DNA of 36,824 nt from Kofleriaceae bacterium (GCA_022842285.1 JALHPV010000036.1:1-36824), one strand, 5' to 3'; shown: positions 22,655 to 32,024, counted from the first letter of the stretch. Notes: generated from the sequence alone by a model not told the origin. Program-made: numbers and translations.

Positions 22655-24273
22655 CGCACGACTACGACTTCGTGGTGATCGGCTCTGGCTTCGGCGGCGC
22701 CGTGTCCGCGTGTCGACTGGCGGAGAAGGGCTACAAGGTCGCGGTCGTCGAGATGGGAAAGCGCTGGCGACCCGAGGACTTCCCGAAGACGACGTGGAAC
22801 GTGCGGCGCTGGATGTGGCGACCGGGCCTGAAGCTGTTCGGCTTCTACAACATGCGGCCGTTCAAGCACGTCATGGTGCTGTGCGGGAACGGCGTCGGGG
22901 GCGGCTCGCTGACGTATGCGAACACGATGCTCATCCCGCCGAAGACGGTGTGGAGCGAGGGCGCGTGGGCGGGGCTCGCGAACTGGGAGCGCGAGATGCC
23001 CGCTCACTACGAGACGGCTGGCCGGATGCTCGGCGTCACGGAGAACAAGCTCCCCGGCCCGGCCGACGAGATGCTGCACCAGCTCGCGAAGGATCAGGGC
23101 TTCGGTGATTCGTTCTACAAGACGCGGGTCGCCGTCTACTTCGGCGACAAGCCCGGCGAGACGAAGGCGGATCCGTACTTCGGCGGCAAGGGCCCGGCGC
23201 GCACGGCGTGCGTTGGCTGCGGCGGCTGCATGGTCGGCTGTCGCTTCAACGCGAAGAACACGCTCGACAAGAACTACCTCTATCTCGCCGAGCAGGCCGG
23301 CGCGGTGATCCTCGACGAGACGCGCGTGACGACGCTGCGGCCGCTCGAGAGTGGTGGCTATGCACTCGACACGGAACGGTCGACGGCGTGGTTCGCGAAG
23401 GGGAGACGCACGATCACGGCCACGCAGGTTGTCGTGGCGGGCTCGGCGCTGGGCACGATGGATCTCCTCTTGCGTATGAAGCAGCAGGGGCATCTGCCAA
23501 AGCTCTCCGACACGCTCGGCTCGCAGGTGCGCACGAATGCCGAGTCGATCGTCGGCGTACGCTTCCCCGACACGAAGGGCAAACGGACCGACATGACGGG
23601 CGGCATCGCCATCGGCTCCGGCATCTACATCGACGACCACACGCACATCGAAGCGGTGCGGTACTCGCGAGGCTCCGACGTGCTCGGCCTCATCGCGACC
23701 TTCCTCGTTGGCGGCCGCGGCTGGCGGCGGATCGCGTCATGGTTCTGGTCGATGCTGCGGCACCCGGTGAAGTTCTTCCGGGCATCGTGGCCCTTCGGGT
23801 TCGCGCGGCAGACGCTGATCCTGCTCGTGATGCAGACCGTCGATGCGAGCCTGACGTTCCGGCTCGAACGGCGCTGGTGGTGGCCGTTCACTCGCCGGCT
23901 CTCGACACATGGTCCACGCATCCCGACGTACATCCCCGCGGCCAACACCTTCGCGCAGCGAGCGGCGGAGAAGTTCGGTGGCATCCCGATCGTCTCGACG
24001 ACGGAGATCCTCTTCGACCTCCCGATGACCGCGCATTGCATCGGCGGGTGCACGATGGGTGCGGACGCGACGTCCGGGGTCATCGACGCGCGGCACCGCG
24101 TCCACGGATACGACGGGCTCTACGTGATCGATGGCTCGTCGATCGGCGCCAACCTCGGAGTCAACCCGAGCTTCACGATCACCGCGCTCGCCGAGCGCGC
24201 GATGTCGTTCATCCCTCCGAACGAAAGCACGAAGGAGGGGGCAGCTCGACGAAGCGACGCAGTTGCACTGTGA
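22651..24273 (+). CDS. GMC/cholesterol-oxidase-like FAD oxidoreductase
   Basis: 540 residues. The N-terminal FAD site YDFVVIGSGFGGAVSACRLA is followed by GNGVGGGSLTYANTM, typical of bacterial cholesterol oxidase-like GMC enzymes. CVGCGGCMVGCRFNAKNTLD contains a clustered cysteine motif common in this subgroup. The C-terminus has HCIGGCTMG, DGLYVIDGSS and GVNPSFTITALAERA, the usual GMC end. It probably oxidises a sterol-like or other lipid alcohol. No signal peptide is visible; a hydrophobic stretch near residues 340-400 may bind membrane. It is translationally coupled to two lone receivers, an unusual pairing. Confidence 0.9.
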   Translation: MTHDYDFVVIGSGFGGAVSACRLAEKGYKVAVVEMGKRWRPEDFPKTTWNVRRWMWRPGLKLFGFYNMRPFKHVMVLCGNGVGGGSLTYANTMLIPPKTVWSEGAWAGLANWEREMPAHYETAGRMLGVTENKLPGPADEMLHQLAKDQGFGDSFYKTRVAVYFGDKPGETKADPYFGGKGPARTACVGCGGCMVGCRFNAKNTLDKNYLYLAEQAGAVILDETRVTTLRPLESGGYALDTERSTAWFAKGRRTITATQVVVAGSALGTMDLLLRMKQQGHLPKLSDTLGSQVRTNAESIVGVRFPDTKGKRTDMTGGIAIGSGIYIDDHTHIEAVRYSRGSDVLGLIATFLVGGRGWRRIASWFWSMLRHPVKFFRASWPFGFARQTLILLVMQTVDASLTFRLERRWWWPFTRRLSTHGPRIPTYIPAANTFAQRAAEKFGGIPIVSTTEILFDLPMTAHCIGGCTMGADATSGVIDARHRVHGYDGLYVIDGSSIGANLGVNPSFTITALAERAMSFIPPNESTKEGAARRSDAVAL

Positions 24274-24305
24274 CGCGTGCTCGGGCGTCTGTACGGGATC
24301 GATCG

Positions 24306-24965
24306 CTAGGCTGACGCCGGCCAGCCGTGGGCGCCGACGAGCGGGACGAAGCGCACGGCGCCGAGGTTCTCCTCCGTCCACGTGCTCGCGCCGGTCCGGG
24401 TGATCCGGACGAGGCGCTGGTGGTCATGGGGACCGAACGGGATCACGAGGCGACCGCCGACCGCGAGCTGCTCGAGGAGGGCGCGCGGGGGACGGGGCGC
24501 ACCGGCGGCGACGGCGATGGCCTCGTAAGGGGCGTCGGGCGCCCAGCCGAGTGTTCCGTCGGCGTGGTGCACGTGCACGTTCGTGTGACCGAGCGCCGCG
24601 AGGCGGGCCGCGGCCATGGTCGCGAGGGACCCGATGCGCTCGATGGTGACGACCGACGTGGCGAGCTGGCCCAGGATCGCGGCCGCGTAGCCCGAGCCGG
24701 TGCCGATCTCGAGGACGTGCTCGTGACCCGCCAGCCGCAGCGCCTGCGTCGTGAGCGCGACGATGTACGGCTGGGAGATGGTCTGGCCATCGCCGATCGG
24801 GAGGGGCGAGTCGTCGTACGCGCTGTCGACCTGATCCGGCGCGACGAACGCTTCGCGGGGGACCCTCTCGAAGGCGGCCAGCACGCGCTCGTCGGTGATG
24901 TCGCGAGCGCGGAGCTGCTTCGCCACCATGCGCGCACGCAGATCGTCACGCGGCGTCGCGGTCAC
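24306..24965 (-). CDS. pcm: Protein-L-isoaspartate O-methyltransferase
   Basis: 219 residues. Repairs isoaspartyl residues by SAM-dependent methylation. Signatures: PLPIGDGQTISQPYIVALTT (substrate loop), VLEIGTGSGYAAAILGQLA (SAM motif I), LVIPFG. I chose GTG 24965, which overlaps the stop of the upstream universal stress gene (GTGA). A longer frame to 25007 overlaps that gene without added homology. It may be a stress-protection pair with the usp gene. Confidence 0.93.
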   Translation of the reverse strand: MTATPRDDLRARMVAKQLRARDITDERVLAAFERVPREAFVAPDQVDSAYDDSPLPIGDGQTISQPYIVALTTQALRLAGHEHVLEIGTGSGYAAAILGQLATSVVTIERIGSLATMAAARLAALGHTNVHVHHADGTLGWAPDAPYEAIAVAAGAPRPPRALLEQLAVGGRLVIPFGPHDHQRLVRITRTGASTWTEENLGAVRFVPLVGAHGWPASA

Positions 24966-25405
24966 GCGCGGTGGATGGCTTTCGTGTGAACGGTCAGCAC
25001 GGGGCACGTGGAGTGGCGCACGACCCCCTCGGCGATGCTACCGAGCAGGACGCGCTTCAGGCCGGTCCGGCCGTGGGTGCCCATCACGATGAGGTCGATG
25101 CCGAGCTCGGTGGCGACCTGGAGGATGCTCTCCTTCGCGTCACCCGTGCGTTGCAGGACCTGCCCGGTGACGGACTTCCGCGCGGCGATCGCTGCGAGGG
25201 CGATCTGGTTTTCGCGCACGACGCTATCGATGGTCGTGGCGGCGGCCGCGAGTCCGAGCTCGGGAATCCCTAGCGCCGGAATCCCCACGACGTTCAGGAG
25301 ATGGACCTGCGCGCCGACCTTGGCGGCGAGCTCGATGGCGTAGTCGAGCGCCTGATCCGCGCCCTGCGAAAGGTCGGTCGGCACGAGGATCTTGGTCGGC
25401 AGCAT
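24962..25405 (-). CDS. Universal stress protein (UspA family)
   Basis: 147 residues. KILVPTDLSQGADQALDYAI at the N-terminus and the ATP-binding GTHGRTGLKRVLLGS near the C-terminus mark an ATP-binding Usp. ATG 25405 gives the normal length; ATG 25423 (six residues longer) is possible. Neither has a clear ribosome-binding site. It is divergent from the histidine kinase operon (132 bases between) and coupled to pcm downstream. Confidence 0.93.
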   Translation of the reverse strand: MLPTKILVPTDLSQGADQALDYAIELAAKVGAQVHLLNVVGIPALGIPELGLAAAATTIDSVVRENQIALAAIAARKSVTGQVLQRTGDAKESILQVATELGIDLIVMGTHGRTGLKRVLLGSIAEGVVRHSTCPVLTVHTKAIHRA

Positions 25406-25537
25406 GCCCCCACGAGATTTCATGATCCGCGCCAGCGCAACCGCGTGATTCCCGGAGCAGGGCGGGCCGGGGCCGCGCAGGATTGGCACGTAAGCGCGCG
25501 CGGGCGCACGCATTGCGCTATAGCCGGGCGGCTGGCC

Positions 25538-26971
25538 ATGCGCTTGACCCGCAAGTTCATCGCCGCTCTCGTCGTCGGCGTGGCACTGGTGGCGCTGGTC
25601 CAGGGATGGTTCAGCTACCAGCGCGATCGCGACCTGTTCGATCGCCAGATCCGCGGTGAATCGGCCGTGCTCGGTCGTGCGCTCGGCCGCGGCGTCGCCG
25701 ACGTGTGGCAACGCGATGGCGAGCCGGCGGCGCGGCAGTTCCTCGATACAGCGGCGAGCAAGACGGGGCGCTTGCGGGCGCGCTGGGTGTGGTTGGATGC
25801 GGCGAGCCCCAGTCCCGACGCGCCACGTGCGGAGCGAAGTGAGCTCGAGCCGCTGCTGTTCGACCAGATCGTGACGGTGCGTGACCCGGTGCGGCGCCTC
25901 GAGTACACGTACATTCGCGTCGTCGTTCCCGAGCCGCGTGTCGGTGCGGTCGAGATCGCGCAGTCGCTGGAGCAGGTCGACACGTATCTGGCGGCGTCGA
26001 TGAAGACGCAGATCCTCGGCTCGGCGAGCGCGGTCGCGATCGCGGGGGCCCTCGCGCTCTTCCTCGGCGTGGTGTTCATCGGCCGCCCGGTATCGCGGCT
26101 CGCGGAGAAGGCACGCCGCGTCGGCACTGGTGATCTCAGCGGGCCGCTGCAGCTCCGGCAGCGCGACGAGCTCGGCGAGCTGGCGAAGGAGCTGAATCTC
26201 ATGTGCGATCGCCTCGCCGACGAGCGGAGTGCGCGCGAGCGGGCCATGGAGCAGCTCCGGCACGCTGATCGCCTGACTACCGTCGGCAAGCTCGCGTCGG
26301 GGCTCGCTCACGAGCTCGGCACGCCACTCAATGTCGTGCGCGGTCGGGCGAAGCTGATCGTCGACGGCGAGGTGGAGGGGAAGGACGCCCTGGATTCGGC
26401 GCGCATCGTCGTCGAGCAGTCCGAGCGCATGACGGCGCTGATCCGTCAGTTGCTCGATTTCGCGCGGCCCCGGGCGCCGAGCAAGGCGAAGGTAGACGTG
26501 CTGGCGCTGGCTCGACGTGTGTGCGAGCTCGTCGGACCGATCGGGCGGAGCAAGGGCGTGGCGCTCGAGGGGCCCGCCGAGGGCAGCGTGGAACGCGTCG
26601 ATGCCGACGATGGCCAGCTCTCGCAGGTGGTGACGAACCTCGTGGTCAACGCGATCCAGGCCACGCCGAGCGGCGGCCGCGTGGACGTGGTGACGCGCAC
26701 GGTGACGCAGGCGCCGCCCCCCTACGTGGGCGGGTCGAGCCGGAGCTGGCTGGCGCTGGAAGTACGCGACACCGGCGCCGGCATCGAAGAGGAGGTCCGC
26801 CCCCGGGTCTTCGAGCCCTTCTTCACGACCAAGGAAGTGGGCGACGGCACGGGGCTCGGGCTCTCGATCAGCTGGGGCATCGTGCGCGAGCATGGCGGCT
26901 GGATCGATGTGGCGGCGCGCACGGAGGGCGGCACGGTGTTCACGGTGTATCTACCGAAGGAAGTCACATGA
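25538..26971 (+). CDS. Membrane sensor histidine kinase (NtrB/ZraS-like)
   Basis: 477 residues. Two membrane helices at ~7-25 and ~160-182 bracket a ~130-residue periplasmic sensor region. A HAMP domain follows (RPVSRLAEKARRVGTGDLSG). Then the H-box GLAHELGTPLNVVRGR with phosphoacceptor His258, N-box NLVVNAIQATP, G1 DTGAGI, F-box FEPFFTTKEVGDG and G2 TGLGLSI. The stop overlaps the start of the response regulator gene by 4 bases. Periplasmic ligand unknown; I recognise no named sensor domain. Confidence 0.95.
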   Translation: MRLTRKFIAALVVGVALVALVQGWFSYQRDRDLFDRQIRGESAVLGRALGRGVADVWQRDGEPAARQFLDTAASKTGRLRARWVWLDAASPSPDAPRAERSELEPLLFDQIVTVRDPVRRLEYTYIRVVVPEPRVGAVEIAQSLEQVDTYLAASMKTQILGSASAVAIAGALALFLGVVFIGRPVSRLAEKARRVGTGDLSGPLQLRQRDELGELAKELNLMCDRLADERSARERAMEQLRHADRLTTVGKLASGLAHELGTPLNVVRGRAKLIVDGEVEGKDALDSARIVVEQSERMTALIRQLLDFARPRAPSKAKVDVLALARRVCELVGPIGRSKGVALEGPAEGSVERVDADDGQLSQVVTNLVVNAIQATPSGGRVDVVTRTVTQAPPPYVGGSSRSWLALEVRDTGAGIEEEVRPRVFEPFFTTKEVGDGTGLGLSISWGIVREHGGWIDVAARTEGGTVFTVYLPKEVT

Positions 26972-28227
26972 CGACGGTGCTAGTAGTCGACGACGAACGC
27001 GAGATGGTGGACCTGGTCGCTCTGGGGCTGAAGCGGCGCGGGTTCGCACCCGTGGCGGCCGGCAGCGGCGCCGAGGCGCTGGTCGCGCTCACGCATCACG
27101 ACGTGGATGTCGTCGTGACCGACCTCAACATGAAGGGCATGTCGGGGCTCGAGCTCTGCCAGGCCGTGGCGGCGGACCGGCCCGATATCCCGGTGATCGT
27201 GCTCACCGCGTTCGGGAGCTTCGAGACGGCGGTGGGCGCGATCCGCGCCGGGGCCTATGACTTCGTGACGAAGCCCGTCGAGATCGAGGCGCTCGCGATC
27301 GCCGTGCGGCGTGCGGGCGAGCACCGGGCTCTACGCGGCGAGGTGAAGCGGCTGCAGGCCGCCGTCGCCCTGACGCGGGGAGCGGGCGAGCTCGTCGGTG
27401 GCAGCCCCGCGATGCACGCGGTGTATCGCCTGATCGAGCAGGTCAGCCCGACGGACACCACGGTGCTCATCACCGGCGAGACCGGCACGGGCAAGGAGCT
27501 CGTCGCGCGGGAGATCCATCGCGCCGGCAAGCGGGCCTCGGCTCCGTTCATCACCCTCGAGTGCGCGGCCGCGCACGACGAGCGCTTCGCGCAGACGCTG
27601 GCGAGTGCCACCGGCGGGGCGCTCTTTCTCGACGAGGTCGCCGACCTGCCGGCGGTGTTGCAGAGCAAGCTGCTCGCGGTGCTGCAGGACCGCAGCGACG
27701 TCCGCGTCATCGCAGCGACGAGTCGCGATCTCGAGGAGATGGTCGAGGAGCGGCAGTTCCGCGACGACCTCTACTACAAGCTCAACGTCGTTCACGTCCC
27801 GCTGCCTCCCTTGCGCGCCCGGGGCGGCGACATCCTCCTGCTGGCCCAGCGCTTCGTCGGCACGTACGCCGCGTTGACGGGCAAGCAGGTCGTCGGCATC
27901 ACCGCCGCCGCCGCCGAGCGACTCACCGGCTACGAGTGGCCGGGCAACGTGCGCGAGCTGGCGAGCTGCATGGAGCGTGCGGTCGCGATGACGCGCTTCG
28001 AGGAGCTCCAGGCCGACGACCTCCCCGACAAGGTCCGCGCCACGTCGAAGCGCACGCTGTCGGGTACGGAGCTGACCGAGCTGCTCACCCTCGAGGAGAT
28101 CGAGCGTCGCCACGTGCTGCGCGTCCTCGAGGCGTGCAACGGCAACCGCACCGACGCCGCGAAGATGCTCGGCCTCGATCGCAAGACGCTCTACCGGAAG
28201 CTGCTCCGCTGGGGCGTCGGCGAGTGA
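26968..28227 (+). CDS. NtrC-type response regulator lacking the GAFTGA loop
   Basis: 419 residues. Receiver with D52 (VVVTDLNMKG), AAA+ domain with Walker A GETGTGKE (170-177), Walker B LFLDEV (Asp at ~222), arginine-finger region RQFRDDLYYKLNV, and C-terminal Fis-type HTH (NRTDAAKMLGLDRKTLYRKL). Between ECAAAHDERFAQTL and ATGGALFLDEV, about 20 residues are missing. This removes the usual ELFGHEKGAFTGA and the loop that contacts sigma54. Such regulators (HupR, R. capsulatus NtrC, TyrR are known examples) act without sigma54. So it probably controls a sigma70-type promoter or is a repressor. Coupled to the upstream kinase and the downstream oxygenase by 4-base overlaps. Confidence 0.93.
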   Translation: MTTVLVVDDEREMVDLVALGLKRRGFAPVAAGSGAEALVALTHHDVDVVVTDLNMKGMSGLELCQAVAADRPDIPVIVLTAFGSFETAVGAIRAGAYDFVTKPVEIEALAIAVRRAGEHRALRGEVKRLQAAVALTRGAGELVGGSPAMHAVYRLIEQVSPTDTTVLITGETGTGKELVAREIHRAGKRASAPFITLECAAAHDERFAQTLASATGGALFLDEVADLPAVLQSKLLAVLQDRSDVRVIAATSRDLEEMVEERQFRDDLYYKLNVVHVPLPPLRARGGDILLLAQRFVGTYAALTGKQVVGITAAAAERLTGYEWPGNVRELASCMERAVAMTRFEELQADDLPDKVRATSKRTLSGTELTELLTLEEIERRHVLRVLEACNGNRTDAAKMLGLDRKTLYRKLLRWGVGE

Positions 28228-29132
28228 CCACCCGATCGGTCCAGATCGTCGACGGCTTCGCCCCGGAGACGGCGGCGTTGCGCGCGGTCTTCGACGAGCG
28301 CTTCGCCGAGCCGCGGTCGACGCGGGGCGATCGATTTCAGTGGGACTACTGGCACGTGCCGGGGCAGTACACGGCGCTGCGCACGCCGGCGTGGACCTAC
28401 TTTCCACGGCCTGTCTACCGCGCGATCCACGAGCGGCTTGTCACGTGGGGCCGCGCGAACCTCGGGTGCCACGACATCTCGCCGCCGTGGCTGTCCTGCT
28501 ATATCGAAGGCTGCCGCCAGGAGCTGCACGGTGACCTGCCGCATGGCCCGTTCGCCTTTGTCCTCTCGCTGACCCAGTGGCGGGGCAGGGTGTTCCGCGG
28601 TGGCGAGACCCTCCTCCTGCGCGACGAGGTCCTCGACTTCTGGCACGACTTCGCATCGGTGCGCTCCGTCGAGGAAGGCGAGCTCATCCGCGCCGTCGAA
28701 CCGAAGTTCGGCCGGCTCACCGTGTTCGATCCGCGCATCCCGCACGGAGTGCGCACGGTGACGGGCACGCACGATCCACGCGCGGGGCGCCTCGTCTTGC
28801 ACGGTTGGTTCGTGCAGCCGCGGCCCCTGGTGACGGGGCCGCTCTCGGTGAAGCTGCTCTCCGCTCGCATCGGCGAGCTGATGACGTCCATCGGCACGCT
28901 CGTCGGTGACTTGCCGGTGGCGGGGCTGGCGAGCTTCGGCTTCGGCGTCGATCGCCGGGGCCGCATGACGAGGTTGAAGGTGCTGGCCGACACGACGCGC
29001 GTGCCCGCCGGGGACGAGCCGGCCCGGCAACGGTTCGTGCGCGCGGTGAAGGCGGAGCTCGCGCGCTGGACCTTCGGGCCGCAGCGGGCTCCCAGCAGCG
29101 TCACGCTGCCGCTCGTGTTCGAGCGCGGCTAG
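28224..29132 (+). CDS. 2-oxoglutarate/Fe(II) oxygenase fused to a TonB/AgmX-like C-terminal domain
   Basis: 302 residues from GTG 28224, overlapping the regulator stop (GTGA). The double-stranded beta-helix iron site is visible: His102-Gly-Asp104 (LHGDLPHG), distal His174 (RIPHGVR) and Arg189 (RLVLHGWF) for 2-oxoglutarate. Residues ~232-302 have a different fold pattern: FGFGVDRRGRMTRLKVL, then VKAELARWTFGP, ending in VTLPLVFER. That is the repeat of the TonB C-terminal/AgmX-PglI-like domain common in myxobacterial proteins. No signal peptide. The third gene of the two-component operon; it may be its output enzyme. Substrate unknown. Confidence 0.75.
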   Translation: MTTRSVQIVDGFAPETAALRAVFDERFAEPRSTRGDRFQWDYWHVPGQYTALRTPAWTYFPRPVYRAIHERLVTWGRANLGCHDISPPWLSCYIEGCRQELHGDLPHGPFAFVLSLTQWRGRVFRGGETLLLRDEVLDFWHDFASVRSVEEGELIRAVEPKFGRLTVFDPRIPHGVRTVTGTHDPRAGRLVLHGWFVQPRPLVTGPLSVKLLSARIGELMTSIGTLVGDLPVAGLASFGFGVDRRGRMTRLKVLADTTRVPAGDEPARQRFVRAVKAELARWTFGPQRAPSSVTLPLVFERG

Positions 29133-29195
29133 TAGAACGCGATGCGGCGTACTCGATACTGACTGTCGTCGGCGTGTTGCATGCCGTCCGTGCAG

Positions 29196-29651
29196 CTACA
29201 GCGCCGCGAGCCGGACGAGACGCGTGGGCACGAGCGTCCCCCGGTCGAACTGGAAGCGCCCGGGGACCACGTATTCGCTGTAGATCACGTAGACGGCGTC
29301 GAGCCCGACCTCGAGGTTGCCTCCGAGATGCGTGATGGCGAGAGCTAGCCGGGCCTCTGGTACGCACGCGTGCGCGGCCCGGACGAAGGACCGGTTCTCG
29401 CAGGCGGAGGCCGCGCGCACGTAGCCGCCCTGCTCGCGGTATTCGATCTCCCTCTCGCCTTGCCGCATTGTCACGATGGCCACGCGGTCGTTCGCCTCGA
29501 TGACCCAGATCCCTTCGGCCCGTGCCCTCATCGCGCGCTCGGTCACCGCCGTCTCAGCGAGGATAAGTTCGTGAATCATTGGCACCCGGTCGAGCACCAG
29601 GGCCGCGAAGCCAGCGATTCCCGCGATGAAGGCGACGACGATGTTTCGCAT
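29196..29651 (-). CDS. Small membrane-anchored protein of unknown function
   Basis: 151 residues from ATG 29651 (GTG 29660 possible). One N-terminal hydrophobic helix (IVVAFIAGIAGFAALVL) with the rest soluble, probably periplasmic. No family recognised. Two or three Cys residues (SACENRSF, HACVPEA) could form a disulfide. It lies 31 bases downstream of the TetR gene and may be co-transcribed with it. Confidence 0.65.
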   Translation of the reverse strand: MRNIVVAFIAGIAGFAALVLDRVPMIHELILAETAVTERAMRARAEGIWVIEANDRVAIVTMRQGEREIEYREQGGYVRAASACENRSFVRAAHACVPEARLALAITHLGGNLEVGLDAVYVIYSEYVVPGRFQFDRGTLVPTRLVRLAAL

Positions 29652-29682
29652 CGACGTCACGTGACGCACGAGCCGTGCCGGG

Positions 29683-30366
29683 CTACTTCGGCAACGTCTT
29701 CCAGACGAGCTCGGCCGGCGCAACGACGCGCAGGATCTCGAACAGCACCTGCACGAACAGCTCGCGCAGCTCGAGGCGGGTGAGCCGCGGATGGATGCAC
29801 CAGTCGATCGAGGCGCCCTCGACGAAGCCGATCCAGCCGCGCACGGCCGTCTGGAACCGTGCGCTCTCGGCGAAGGCAGGGGCGAACGGCTGCCCGTTGA
29901 GGAACGTGTCGAAGAGGCGCGTGCGCACGCCCTCGACGACAGAGGCCACCTCGGGGTCGCTGCCGATGCCGCCACGCATGAGGGACACGAAGGCGCGCGC
30001 GTGCCGCGTGATGTGATCGAGATACGCATCGATGCTGACACGCACGCGATCGATCGGCGCCAGGGTCTCGTCGAGGCTCGAGACGGCCGCGACCAGCTCG
30101 TCGGCGATCTCGGAGAGGCCCGCGATGTAGAGGTCCCGCTTCGTCGGGAAGTAGTGATAGAGGAGGCCCTTCGAGATCTTCGCCGCCTTGGCGAGGTCAT
30201 CGATCGAGATCTCGTCGTAGGCAGACTCCGCGAACACCTTCTTCGCGAGCGCGACGAGCTGCGCGCGCCGCTCGTCCGTATCGAGGCGCACCCGCGTCTT
30301 CTTGACGATCCGGGTGGCGATCCGGGCAACGCGACGGGGCCTCACAGCGGCCTCATCGTAAAGCAT
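29683..30366 (-). CDS. TetR family transcriptional regulator
   Basis: 227 residues. The HTH spans ~30-80: RRAQLVALAKKVFAESAYDE, then SIDDLAKAAKISKGLLYHYF and PTKRDLY, a textbook TetR signature. The C-terminal ligand-binding part is helical (GWIGFVEGASIDWCIHPRL). ATG 30366 leaves an N-terminal extension of ~28 basic residues; a later start is possible. A perfect inverted repeat at 30387-30407 lies between this gene and the divergent PF10118-SDR pair, so it probably controls both and itself. Confidence 0.93.
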   Translation of the reverse strand: MLYDEAAVRPRRVARIATRIVKKTRVRLDTDERRAQLVALAKKVFAESAYDEISIDDLAKAAKISKGLLYHYFPTKRDLYIAGLSEIADELVAAVSSLDETLAPIDRVRVSIDAYLDHITRHARAFVSLMRGGIGSDPEVASVVEGVRTRLFDTFLNGQPFAPAFAESARFQTAVRGWIGFVEGASIDWCIHPRLTRLELRELFVQVLFEILRVVAPAELVWKTLPK

Positions 30367-30386
30367 TTCGAGGGCTTGTCAGTAGT

Positions 30387-30407
30387 CTATTGACCGTTGT
30401 TCAATAG
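30387..30407. promoter_or_regulatory. Palindromic operator, probably for the TetR regulator
   Basis: CTATTGA-ccgttgt-TCAATAG is a perfect 7-bp inverted repeat with a 7-bp spacer, in the 57-base region between the divergent TetR gene and the PF10118 gene. It contains the -35 element of the rightward promoter, so binding would block RNA polymerase. TetR self-regulation by such a site is common in the family. Confidence 0.7.
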
Positions 30408-30417
30408 TGCGTAATCT
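30390..30417 (+). promoter_or_regulatory. Promoter of the PF10118-SDR pair
   Basis: TTGACC (30390-30395) and TAATCT (30412-30417) are 16 bp apart. The expected start of transcription is at or near 30424, the A of the ATG. The mRNA would thus be leaderless or almost so; no ribosome-binding site is visible before the ATG, in agreement. Confidence 0.5.
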
Positions 30418-30423
30418 AGGGTC

Positions 30424-31233
30424 ATGCAGAGCTCGATCGTCCCCCGGGACCTCGATGTCGACTTCACCGAAGTCCCCCGCCACTGGTGTGCCGATAACGC
30501 CGCGGCCACCGGCATCTCGAACGGCGTGAACCTCCTGTTTCCGTCCGGCGAGCGCTTCTTCGTCCGGTCCGTGAAGCACTACCTGCCGCAGATCGACGAC
30601 CCGCAGCTGCGCGCTGACATCAAGGGCTTCTTCGGCCAGGAGGGCCGGCACGCTCGCGAGCACGACCGCCTGAACGAGATCCTGCGGCAGCAGGGCTACC
30701 AGATCGACGAGTTCCTCGAGCAGTTCGAGACGATCACCCGCTGGATCGAAGCTCGCTCGACGCCGGAACTGCGGCTCGCCGTGACCGCCGCCTCGGAGCA
30801 CTTCACCGCGATCCTCGCCGAGGGCGCGTTCGAGCAGGGCATCCTCGAGGCCTGTGACGAGCGCATGCAGCAACTCCTGGGCTGGCACGCCGCCGAGGAG
30901 CTCGAGCACAAGTCGGTCGCGTTCGACGTGCTGCAGCAGGTCGACGGCCGCTATCGCACGCGCGTGCTGGGGCTCGCCCTGGCCACGGTGCTGCTCGGCG
31001 GCTTCTGGTTCTGGGCCGCCACGGTGCTCATCAAGCAGGACGGCCTCACCTGGCGCACCGCGCTCAAGAGCCTGCGCACGCTGCCGCGGAACAATCCGAT
31101 CATCCGCAGGGTGTTCTTGCGCGGCATCAAGATGTACCTGAAGCGCGACTTCCACCCGGCGCAGCACGACACGACGACGATGGCGGATCGCTGGTTCGCG
31201 AGCCGCAAATTCGCCATGCCCGAGGCCGCATGA
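30424..31233 (+). CDS. Predicted metal-dependent hydrolase, PF10118 family
   Basis: 269 residues. The family (COG3687) is a ferritin-like helical protein of unknown reaction. Visible acidic/His motifs are EGRHAREHDRLNE, TAASEHFTAIL and HAAEELEHKSVAFDV, arranged like a diiron site. A hydrophobic helix is at ~180-197 (VLGLALATVLLGGFWFW). Family members occur with SDRs and TetR regulators, as here. ATG 30424; stop overlaps the SDR start by 4 bases. A role in lipid, alkane or steroid metabolism is inference. Confidence 0.87.
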   Translation: MQSSIVPRDLDVDFTEVPRHWCADNAAATGISNGVNLLFPSGERFFVRSVKHYLPQIDDPQLRADIKGFFGQEGRHAREHDRLNEILRQQGYQIDEFLEQFETITRWIEARSTPELRLAVTAASEHFTAILAEGAFEQGILEACDERMQQLLGWHAAEELEHKSVAFDVLQQVDGRYRTRVLGLALATVLLGGFWFWAATVLIKQDGLTWRTALKSLRTLPRNNPIIRRVFLRGIKMYLKRDFHPAQHDTTTMADRWFASRKFAMPEAA

Positions 31234-32024
31234 GCACCTGGGTCGTCACGGGAGCAGGGAGTGGGATCGGACGCGCGACGGCCCTGGCCGCCGCCCAGAC
31301 GGGCGCCCGCGTCGCCGCGATCGACGTCAACGCCGAGCGACTCGCCGAGCTGAAGGCCGACCTCGGTGATCGGGCGCTGCTCGTGAAGCAGGTCGATGTC
31401 GCCGACCGCGCCGCCATGAAGGCGTTCGCCGACGAGGTCCATGCCCAGGTCGCCGCGGTCGACGTGATCGTGAACAACGCGGGCGTGGCGGTCGGCGGGA
31501 ACTTCCTCGACACGAGCCTCGACGACTGGGACTGGCTCCTCGGGATCAACCTGAAGGGCGTCGTCCACGGTTGCCACTACTTCATCCCGCGCATGGTGGA
31601 CCGCAAGCAGGGGCACGTCATCAACATCGCGAGCATCTTCGGCATCCACGCGCCGCCGGGCGTGTCGGCGTACTGCGCGAGCAAGTTCGGCGTGCTCGGG
31701 ATGACGCGGTCGCTGCGCTCCGAGCTCGCGCCGCACGGCGTGGGCGTGACCGCGATCTGCCCGGGGATGATCGATACGTCGATCGTGGCCGATGGCCGGC
31801 TCGCCGGGAAGCCCGCGGCGCGGCGCCCGGCGATGGTGGAGCGGTTCAAGAAGGGCCTGCCGCCGGCGGCCGTGGCCTCGGCGATCCTCGACGCCGTGCG
31901 CACGAACCCGGCCGTCCGTACCGTCGGGAAGGATGCCTGGGCGCTGCACCAATTGACGCGCCTGCTCCCTACGGCCGCCTATTCGATCGGCGCAAAAGTC
32001 GCGCAGCGCCTCGACGCGCTCTGA
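31230..32024 (+). CDS. Short-chain dehydrogenase/reductase
   Basis: 264 residues. NAD(P)-binding TGAGSGIGRA near the N-terminus, NNAG (VIVNNAGVAVGG), catalytic Ser (NIASIFG) and YxxxK (SAYCASKFG). The acidic AIDVNAERL after the second strand favours NAD(H). Coupled to the PF10118 gene and likely in the TetR-regulated unit. Substrate unknown, probably a lipid or hydrophobic alcohol/ketone. 43 bases separate it from the homogentisate operon. Confidence 0.92.
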   Translation: MSTWVVTGAGSGIGRATALAAAQTGARVAAIDVNAERLAELKADLGDRALLVKQVDVADRAAMKAFADEVHAQVAAVDVIVNNAGVAVGGNFLDTSLDDWDWLLGINLKGVVHGCHYFIPRMVDRKQGHVINIASIFGIHAPPGVSAYCASKFGVLGMTRSLRSELAPHGVGVTAICPGMIDTSIVADGRLAGKPAARRPAMVERFKKGLPPAAVASAILDAVRTNPAVRTVGKDAWALHQLTRLLPTAAYSIGAKVAQRLDAL